64,000 bases of DNA from contig OY727094.1 in NCBI GenBank assembly GCA_963402885.1, forward strand, positions 3,164,501 to 3,228,500. Direction: 5' to 3'. A program made the position numbers and the translations under genes. The stretch is from Antedon bifida. Lineage: Eukaryota; Echinodermata; Crinoidea; Comatulida; Antedonidae. The notes under the pieces were generated by a model. That model ran no database searches and had not been told where the DNA came from. It worked only from the letters and a program-made list of their open reading frames with translations. Of this stretch, positions 41,001 to 64,000 are shown in pieces. Numbering within the stretch: the first letter of the stretch is position 1; the number at the start of each line of letters is the position of its first letter.

Positions 41001-43166
41001 GTGCATACACTCCATTGCATTGACTTTATATATATATTTTTGTTCTTGTTCTATGAGCTCTTAGATTAAGATTTTTTTTTCTCTCTTTTGCTATGGATAT
41101 ATTATGTCACCATGGTATTCCAAAATAAAAAGATGAATGAATTAATATAGGTTAAAATTATAAAAGACTATATAAACCTTACCAATCAACACTTTGAGTG
41201 ATGTTAAAGCTATTAATGGTCAAAGACTCGACCTCGGCACCTTTTACTCCAAGTGTTAGCAAACCTTGCGCTGCCTCAAGCGCCAGAGGACATTGCCTAA
41301 ACAAAGATAAAATGACATACTGTATTAAGCTCGGTGACCAAACTTTATTTGACAAAAAAGTGTAATTAATGTGCCCAAATATTGTAGTGGTATGACATCA
41401 TCATGTCCATGGGCACATCACATTTGTTTGTCCCATAAAGATTGATAGTGTGGACAGAGCTTTAAGCAATGAGAACGTAGTGGTATGACATCATCATGTC
41501 CATATATGGGCACATCACATTTTGTTGTCTCATAAAGCTTGATAGTGTGGACAGAGCTTTAAGCAATGAGAACGTTAAAGTCATCATAAGCATTCCGGCT
41601 GACTAATATGTATTAAAATATTCTATGACATGAACTTTTACCTGAGAACTTCTTTAAAAGCTGTAGCTGCTGAACGTTCAGTTCCGGTTCTTTGATAGAG
41701 CTTAGCCAGTGCTAGATTGACCTTTGCACTTCGCTGTTTTGCCGGGATACTCTCAAGCTTAAATGAAGTATAGCAGTTTATAAAAAACAACAGGTTTTTA
41801 GTTTATTGCAGACAAAGCGTAGAGTAATGTTACCAACTTAATTTTGATGGATTAAAATAAGATAGGTTTAAATGATATATGCATGCTTAAACAATGTATG
41901 TATACTATAATGGCACTTCCATTTGTCATTTTGTGACCTATATTTATATCTTTTAACTAGAATTTACAATGAGAAAATTGTAACCTATTTTTTATCTCGA
42001 CACTAAAAAAGTTTAAAACAGTTTAGAATGTGCAAAAGTATAGACTATTAACTATTACTTTTAGTTATAATTGTCACTTAAATGTTAATATTTTAGATGC
42101 TTTAAATACTACAGACCACTGCCTTTGCTTCTGAAAAGTTCTTCAACTTATAATTGCACTGATAGAGTCTGTATTTAATATCAAGATCAGTTGGTAAGCC
42201 AGCCTCACTTGAGCTCAACGGTTGAGAACTTTTACCCTTGCATCGGTTAAGTGATTTCTTTAGATGAAAAGCTCTCCGATAATAGGCCTATAAGGAAAAA
42301 AATATGCAAATAAGCAATATCAATATTCAAAATTGAACAGTCTTTGCAGGCCCTACTGTACTTTCACACCTCAAAAATTCTCGGGCCGGGCTTTAACCCA
42401 ATTTAAAAACATTCACCCACTGGATGGCAAATCGATGATGGTGAGGGACCATGTCGTGCGTGCATGGATAGCCAATTTAATAGTGCTTAGCACTCATGGC
42501 AATCCTCAGTGTGGTGCATCATTGTCATATGTTGTAGATCGAATTTTGTATCTGCAAATTGAATAAAATAAAAAGTCTTATGTCCAGTGATTCAAGTTAG
42601 GTGCGAAAGTACAGTAGCGCCATGTTGTTTAATAACAATATACCTCTGCTCGCTTATACTCTTCCTCTTCATACAAGGAACCTGCATAATAGACCAACAC
42701 TTGGTACTTCTCAGATGGCGTCAATAATTCAGTATTTTGCTCGGATGCTGTAATTACTAAATTTCCCTGCAATGTATCAATAATTATTAATGACATTAAA
42801 AAATCAGTGATAATTAATAATTTATTTTATAATTAATTACTGTCAAAACGAGCTGCTACAACAACTGTAGGTGCTCTCGAGGCTGCTCAGTATACTACTA
42901 CTAGGTCTAGGCCTACAACTACATACTTGCCTATGCTGAAGCCAGAGCGGAGAATGATGCCATTACACTGCACTGTGTGACCAGCCTACATTATCTATAT
43001 GTACTAGCCTAGGCCTAGATAGAGGCCTAAGAACTAGGCCTAAATACTCATTATAATAACATACTTTCGATATTTATTTTAGAATATGAAGTTTAATTAC
43101 CAAAATTGACAAGCTACTAAATAATTCTGTTTGGTGCAAACAACGTATTTGCTCTATAATACTCAT
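38001..43166 (-). CDS. ANAPC7: Anaphase-promoting complex subunit 7, N-terminal part
   Basis: Nine coding exons, in - strand order: 43166-43101, 42766-42644, 42287-42117, 41757-41642, 41296-41183, 40649-40562, 40097-40002, 38526-38438 and 38118-38001. All have GT/AG ends and consistent phases, giving 327 residues. Recognisable APC7 text includes TPSEKYQVLVYYAGSLYEEE, KVNLALAKLYQRTG, RQCPLALEAAQGLL and LEPLFLKGMDIYASILA. APC7 is a TPR scaffold subunit of the APC/C ubiquitin ligase, about 565-600 aa in animals, so about 250 C-terminal residues (later TPRs) are missing. No further exon is visible before the C1q cluster. If the last donor is not used, translation stops after eight more codons at about 37,978. 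It may be truncated, rearranged, misassembled, or continue beyond a nested cluster. Confidence 0.88.
38862..39794. mobile_element. 933-bp inverted-repeat DNA element with 8-bp target duplication
   Basis: Terminal inverted repeats begin GGGTCCTCCTAAATACCAAG, and a perfect 8-bp direct repeat GTTATTAG flanks it (38,854-38,861 and 39,795-39,802). Inside, an arm carrying ACCAAGACCTACCAAGACCT, GTCAATTTAAAGTGTT and GACGCAATACGGACATTTGT is present about four times in alternating orientation. The whole element is therefore a nested palindrome. It has no ORF. The 8-bp duplication fits hAT, P or Merlin-type superfamilies; the exact one is uncertain. It lies in ANAPC7 intron 7. Confidence 0.85.
39814..39963. 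repeat. MITE-A copy 1 (AAGCTCTGTCTACAC family)
   Basis: About 150 bp, palindromic: ends TAAGCTGTCTACACCATC / GTGTAGACAGAGCTTTA, core with TGATGTCATATCACTACCAT and GGGCACATCACACTTTTT. In ANAPC7 intron 7. Confidence 0.8.
40405..40533. repeat. MITE-A copy 2
   Basis: Ends TAAAGCTCTTGTCTACAC and GTGTAGACAGAGCTTTA; slightly shortened. ANAPC7 intron 6. Confidence 0.78.
41325..41563. repeat. MITE-A copy 3 with tandemly duplicated right half
   Basis: A full copy at about 41,325-41,464 is followed by a second right half plus adjoining flank (AAGCAATGAGAACGT) at 41,465-41,563. This is a local tandem duplication after insertion. ANAPC7 intron 4. Confidence 0.72.
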
Positions 43167-43426
43167 TTTTGTGGTGGGGAACTTGAAGTTCGCGCACGAC
43201 GGACGATTGAATTTTCAAAAGTGACAAAAAACACTAGGGCGTTTCGATGATTTTGCGTTTCACGATACACAAAACGCGTTAAACGACCAACGCGATATTA
43301 ATTTTTTTTTTTATTCAAAATCATCCCCGGAAATCATCAAATCACATATATTTTTATTTCGTATTTATTCATCCATATGTTGCATGATTGAACAAAAAAC
43401 ATTTTTTTTTTGGCTAAAAATGTGAA

Positions 43427-43482
43427 ATACAGCAATCATAGAGATATTATAATACACTATAATATCTCTATGATTGCTGTAT
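43427..43482. repeat. Perfect 25-bp hairpin
   Basis: Arms 43,427-43,451 and 43,458-43,482 (core CAATCATAGAGATATTATA) are perfect reverse complements around a 6-nt loop ATACAC. A third partial arm follows to 43,506. Possibly a collapsed MITE. Confidence 0.9.
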
Positions 43483-43828
43483 ATAGTGTATTATAATATC
43501 TCTATGCAAAACTGAATAAAGGAAAATTATTAACAAACATAAAAATTCACAATTTAGTATATTTAAAGCATTTAATATGTACAAGCTCATCCATTCAAAT
43601 ATACAATACAGTCACATTTACAGTTAAAACACAAACAAAATAAATATTTATTCTGGAGTAAAATGGAATGTAAATTTTATCAAGGTGTTTTCATTTATTA
43701 ATTTATTAAATAATTCTAAAATGGTTATTTAATTATCATATTGAACCACACAATATACATTTTAAATCATGGCAGAGAACTATATGTTTAGTCGTGAATC
43801 TATGATTTTGATTTAGGGGAGGAGGGGG

Positions 43829-43922
43829 AGCTATGTAGGGTAGAGGTCAGTGGCAGCTAGGGTAGAGGTCGGTGGCAGCTAGGGTAGAGGTCAGTGGCAG
43901 CTAGGGTAGAGGTCAGTGGCAA
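43829..43922. repeat. 22-bp tandem repeat
   Basis: Four copies of GTAGAGGTCAGTGGCAGCTA-type units just downstream of the STK36 stop codon. Confidence 0.9.
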
Positions 43923-44022
43923 GGCCTAAAAATTGTAAATTAAAGTGCTGAATGTCATTGTGCACACTATCATTCGTCCATTTAGCGTCTTGAGACAGAA
44001 GTGTCAGTTTGTTAGTCTTCCT

Positions 44023-59754
<15,732 letters not shown>

Positions 59755-60503
59755 TTTTCTGCTTCAATATTCAATAATAGTAAACCTCTTTTTAGAATTT
59801 CTGTAAAAAAAAACATCTGTTGGACGTTGATTAAATGAATTAAAGTTGTAGATGTTTAACGCCAGTCACTTATATATAATTCATGGCATTTTAATAAAAA
59901 TTAAACTTGCATAAGTCACACCATATGAATGTAGCCTATCCTAATGATGTCAAATCAATCAAGTTGACTTGTAGTATTACTTTAAAAAAAAATGAAATAC
60001 CGTCACTAAACCGGCCCCAGTCAACTTTACGCAACACACAACAACTCAGCCCCAGCTAGGCCTCTCTATCTAGTCCAGTAGATAGGCTAGAAAGAGGCAG
60101 ACTCTACTGTCTGTAGTAGGGTCTCTAGGTATATAGACTTAGCTAGCTACTACTTAGGCCTAATAAATACTACTACACAAGTACATAGCCTATACATCTA
60201 GGCCCTATATGCTAGGAAGGCTAGCTATTAATGTTACATATTATATATTGTAGACTAGATAGGCCTAGTGGATCGATCCGGCCTAGCTTAGCACTACTAC
60301 TACTAGTCTACTTTTTCATTTTTACTAAAACATTCTAATGTAAATGTTATAAATAAATTAACACAAAACACAAACCGCCAAATTCAAGTATTGATCAGAA
60401 AAAATGTTGTTTTTTATTTTGTTGTTGTCATCAACAGCGCCCTCATACTAACGCTGACCATTTGGTTACGCTCCAGTGATTCAAGAGAGAAAACTTCGAA
60501 AAA
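59755..60503. promoter_or_regulatory. Divergent promoter region between STK36 and SKA2
   Basis: The two start codons are 750 bp apart and face away from each other. The interval is rich in TAGGCCTA/CTAGCTAG palindromes (60,055-60,310) and has CCATTTGGTTACGC and ACAGCGCCCTC near the SKA2 start. No TATA box is obvious on the SKA2 side, as usual for housekeeping genes. Confidence 0.5.
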
Positions 60504-63500
60504 ATGGCGGCGAGCGAAGAATTAGGTAGTGGCGACGACAGAAATGTCGTTGTTAGTTTAAACAAATGCGTAGTTGAAAATAGTGGCATTCAACCTTTAG
60601 AGCATGCGATGGAAAGTGCCGTAAATAAAGTAGAGGCCCTGGTACGTAATATATTGATTTTCTCACAATATCTCTCTCAAGTAGTAGGCTAGCTAGGCCC
60701 TACTACTTCCTAGCCAAAATTAAATAGCTCCCTTACGAAGTTATGCCTCTCTCCCCGCCCGCGAGTCGAATGAGGTGACATACTACTACTACTAGTACTA
60801 GGCCTAACTACATCAGTCAGGCCCTATCATATACTAGGCCTATCTAAAATTAAGGCTGACAGCACACTTGTTTGTTGTTGTGGGTTTGATTGTTACTTTG
60901 TGTTATGTAGGTAGTGTAAAATTTATTTATTAGGCCTCCGTATAATATATTAAATTTTTTTTCAGTTTCAGAAAGCAGAATCTGATCTAGATTATATGTC
61001 ACGAAAACTTGAGTCAGAGTTTGCTGATGACAATTTTGCTGAAAAGGTCTGAATATTATTCTACTGCTGCAATGACTGATGATAAACATATTGCTAGCTG
61101 CGGTTCATTGCTGTTTATTTTAATTCATAGTTTTAAAAGTCAATTCACCACATAAATGACAAATAGATTCTCTATTAAACTAATTTTACATATTTTATAT
61201 TTGTGATTCCATTTTCTAAATTCAGTTTTGCTTATAAGCTGTTACATACAATTTCAAAAGAAAATCACTGAAGCCTTTTGTGTTTCAGATTTAAAAAAAA
61301 AGTTATGTACTTTTTTTTATTGATTTTTTTTGCTTTTTAGTCAATCCACATTATTTATTTTTAACAATTTTTTTTTCTCTCTAGCTGTTTTAAACCCCTG
61401 GATATCCAAATAATGTACCCTGGATATCCAACTACCCTGGATATTAAAAGTAAGACCCTGGATATTCAAAGACCCTGGATATTTAAATGATATACCCTGG
61501 ATATCCAAATAATATACCCTGGATATAAAAATATCCTGGATATCCAACCACCCTGGATATCAAAATATCCTGGAGGATATCCAACTACCCTGGATATCCA
61601 AATAATGTACCCTGGATATCCAAATAATGTACCCTGGATCCCAAATATCCTGGATATCCAACTACCCTGGATATGAAAAAATAAGACCTTGGGTATTCAA
61701 AGACCCTGGATATTCAAAGACCCTGGATATTCAAATACACTGGATATTCAAAGTAACATACATGTAATCACTCGCACACTACAATTTCGGTTGTGTAATT
61801 AAAGTAAACATTTTTTTCAGATAAACCCTCCTGATTTGCTTGTAAGATTACACGAAGTAAAGAAAGATTATGCTGCAATCATCAAAGAAACTGAAGAATT
61901 AAAGAAAGCACAGCTTGAGGCTGCTCAGTTCTTTCAAACACAGCTACTGACAGTGTGTCAAAGCATGAAGAAATTGGAAGTTGCTAGTGGGCATGAGGTA
62001 AATACATGCTTACCATTGTAAGTTGTCCTTATCAGCTGATTACTTAAAGATACTGATGAGTTCATGTCACCACTGACTGATGAAATGTTGATTTGACATT
62101 GAAACATCATCATCTAAACAAAGGGATTTCAGATGATCCTGATGCATCATCATTGTCACTGATGATATTAATGATACATCAATGACGATCATTATTCATG
62201 ATTAATATCATAATATCATATGATATCATCAAAATCTCCATTTTCCTCAACATTGCCACGTTTATGATTATGATCATTCTCCTCTACATCACCATTCCTA
62301 GGTTTTACCTACTCCATAATCATCATCATATTAGTTTAGAGGGCCTCTTCAAGTCAACTGTACTGCTGTAGTACAGCTGTTAGAGCTACCCTTGTAAAAT
62401 AAAATTGAATAAAAAATAAATAAATACTGGACTTTCTGAAAACCAGAAACTCAATCCCTCAAACCAGATTTTTCCAGAGGTCCAAAAGGTCTCAAATTCT
62501 ATTTTACCACATAAAAACACATTCAGAATTTCAGGAAAAGCAGACATATTTGGCCAGACCAAGGGGTGTCTGGTATTGGGAGAGTGTAAACGTACTTCCT
62601 TAAGTTGTTTTATTATAGCTTCCAGAATTGTCAGAAGATGAACAGCATACATTACAAGCTCTAGGTTTACCGATGAATGGTGATGGATTGATTGCAGATG
62701 AATCGGAGCAAAAACAGGTAAATTGACATTAGACGTATGTCATGATTTCATTTGTCAGTAGTATAGGAAGTAAACAGTAACACATGCCATGACCTTGATT
62801 ACAATATTCATTGTTGTTAATATAATAAATAATAATTTTATCTTTAAAAGGAAGTTGAACGAGTTGAAAAGAACTTAGATGATGAAATCGAAGAAAGCAC
62901 AATTACAATTTCTACAGGTTAGCTTTATTCTGTCTTTGTGAGTAAGAATTGCTGCCTATCTATGAAAATATTTTCACTGTGTGTGAATAGCGCCCTCAAT
63001 ATTCAAAATTACAAACAATTTTTATAACTGGTTATAAAATAAAAATAAGATTTTTTACAATACCTTTTAATTTGCATACTTTTAATTACTACTTCTACCA
63101 ATTTTAGATAATATTAAACAAATATTTGTTTTCTTATTTTCTTAATTCGATTTTAGTTTAATATTGTTTTTTTATCTTTTATGGGTTGTTCCCACATTTA
63201 TTTTTCAGAAAAATAGAATTGCACTACACATGTTCATGTGAAATTTCAAACTTATGATTTACTTATATTTTGAATAACACTAAATGATCTTTACAATTAT
63301 TTTTTCTTTCCATTCAATTCATGTAATTAAATTAGGTTAATAAATTAGGTTAATAAAAAAGCTACCAACATGCTTCAAATATTCAAAAAATCTAAACAAA
63401 GTCACTATAAGTGAAAAATTATACTTGTTTTTTTAAATTTATATCATTTTTTTAATAAGTTTGTAAGGCTCTGTCTACACTATCAAACTTTATGTGACAA

Positions 63501-63838
63501 TAAAATGTGATGTGCCCATATATGGACATGATGATGTCATATCACTACCATATTTAAAAATATCACTACCATTTTTGGGCACATCACACTTTTTTGTCAA
63601 ACTAGTTAGATAGTGTAGACAGAGCTTAACATAGATTAAATAAAAGAATAAGAATGTTTTAAAATAAAATTTAAATGAAATTTTAAAATAATTTATTTCA
63701 ATTTTAGACAGTTTTCCCAAGCAAACACCCGCTGAGCTGCGGAAAAAATCACAAGAATGCCTTCCAATTTCTCAGGAAGAATTTGATTCAGTATCAACAC
63801 TAATAAGAGGAAAGGTGAAACTAGAGGATGTAAACAGG
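60504..63838 (+). CDS. SKA2: SKA2-type kinetochore protein with a C-terminal extension (3' partial)
   Basis: Six in-frame exons: 60504-60641, 60966-61046, 61821-61997, 62619-62717, 62851-62917 and 63708-63838; the next exon lies beyond the window. The 231 residues so far exceed human SKA2 (about 120 aa). Residues about 43-130 match SKA2: VEALFQKAESDLDYMSRKLE, NPPDLLVRLHEVKKDY, a long coiled coil, then LPELSEDEQHTLQALGLPM. SKA2 forms the helical core of the SKA complex, which holds kinetochores to spindle microtubules. After an acidic linker the last exon reads LPISQEEFDSVSTLIRGKV and KLEDVNR, resembling the beginning of the SKA1 microtubule-binding winged helix. The first 40 residues are an extra N-terminal extension. 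The donor GTCTGA of exon 2 and GTCAGT of exon 6 are less common. Confidence 0.85.
61395..61752 (+). repeat. Minisatellite in SKA2 intron 2
   Basis: About 18-20 irregular copies of a 17-19-bp unit, CCCTGGATATCCAAATA, with ATATTCAAAG and AACTA variants, close before the third exon. Confidence 0.9.
62030..62300. repeat. ATCATC/GATGAT-rich low-complexity tract
   Basis: Dense GATGAT, ATCATC and TGATATCA words in SKA2 intron 3; no regular period and no gene. Confidence 0.6.
63464..63629. repeat. MITE-A copy 8
   Basis: Ends TAAGGCTCTGTCTACACTATC and GTGTAGACAGAGCTTA, a nearly complete palindromic copy in SKA2 intron 5, about 80 bp before the exon. Confidence 0.8.
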
Positions 63839-63865
63839 GTCAGTTATTAACCTTTGACCTCCTAT

Positions 63866-64000
63866 GGCACTCCCTCCTTGAGTGGTTAAGGCAGGGGTAG
63901 GGCAACCTATAGTCGTACAATTGGCGTAGGGCACTCCCTCACCGAGTGGTTAAGGCAGGGGTACTGCAACCTAGCCATACAATTGATTTACACGCTCGCC
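63866..64000 (+). mobile_element. Tandem tRNA-like SINE heads at the right edge
   Basis: Two copies of a CACTCCCTC...GAGTGGTTAAGGCAGGGGTA block, about 63 bp apart, with a tRNA-Leu/Ser-like A-box. The second is cut by the window edge. Confidence 0.55.

Larger units (their letters stand above)
43167..44022. other. Intergenic space between ANAPC7 start and STK36 end
   Basis: Contains the likely ANAPC7 promoter (GC-richer, TTTGCGTTTCACGAT, ACGCGTT, near 43,185-43,300), a perfect hairpin at 43,427-43,482, the STK36 3' UTR, and a 22-bp tandem repeat at 43,829-43,922. Confidence 0.5.

Noticed and set aside
42333..42566. 77-codon + strand ORF in ANAPC7 intron 2
   Set aside because: No homology, and it starts within the intron next to the - strand exon; regarded as chance.

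Overview
This looks like nuclear DNA of a marine invertebrate deuterostome, most likely an echinoderm. The reasons are the AT-rich, intron-rich layout, GT-AG introns, the many TAGGCCTAG-type palindromes, a SINE with a Deu-like core, a CR1/L2-type LINE, and the kind of C1q/collagen gene expansion known from such animals. The species cannot be named from the sequence alone.

Region 1 (about 1-37,300) is a head-to-tail cluster, all on the + strand, of at least eight genes for secreted collagen-like C1q-domain proteins (the first cut by the window edge), plus a ninth broken 3' fragment. Each protein has a signal peptide, a CxxCC knot, a Gly-X-Y stretch of variable length and one C1q domain. The frameworks are almost identical, but three loop regions vary in sequence and length. 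Each gene appears to have the same plan: a TATAAATA promoter with a twin upstream motif, a short non-coding first exon ending in a GTAAGT donor, an intron filled by a minisatellite (31-bp or 17-bp unit), then a TTTCAG acceptor 7 nt before the ATG of a single coding exon. Two subfamilies differ in signal peptide and in minisatellite family. Transposons sit inside the introns, including a full-length LINE with an intact 1164-aa ORF, a 728-bp PIF/Harbinger-like element with a TTA duplication, and older LINE remnants.

Region 2 (38,000-43,170, - strand) carries nine exons for the N-terminal 327 residues of ANAPC7, an APC/C subunit. Its C-terminal TPR exons are not visible before the C1q cluster begins. 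Region 3 (44,020-59,760, - strand) is a complete STK36 (Fused-like kinase) gene that I could resolve into 28 coding exons (1261 aa). Region 4 (60,500 to the right edge, + strand) is a SKA2-type kinetochore gene, divergent from STK36, whose last visible exon resembles the start of the SKA1 microtubule-binding winged helix.

The introns of STK36 and ANAPC7 hold many small transposons: about eight copies of one palindromic MITE, a second MITE family, Deu-type and other tRNA-derived SINEs, LINE 3' fragments, and a 933-bp inverted-repeat element with a perfect 8-bp target duplication. The housekeeping genes (cell cycle, kinetochore, Hedgehog/cilium) have no evident functional link to the C1q cluster. 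The junction between them at 36.6-38.0 kb looks like a rearrangement or nesting boundary.
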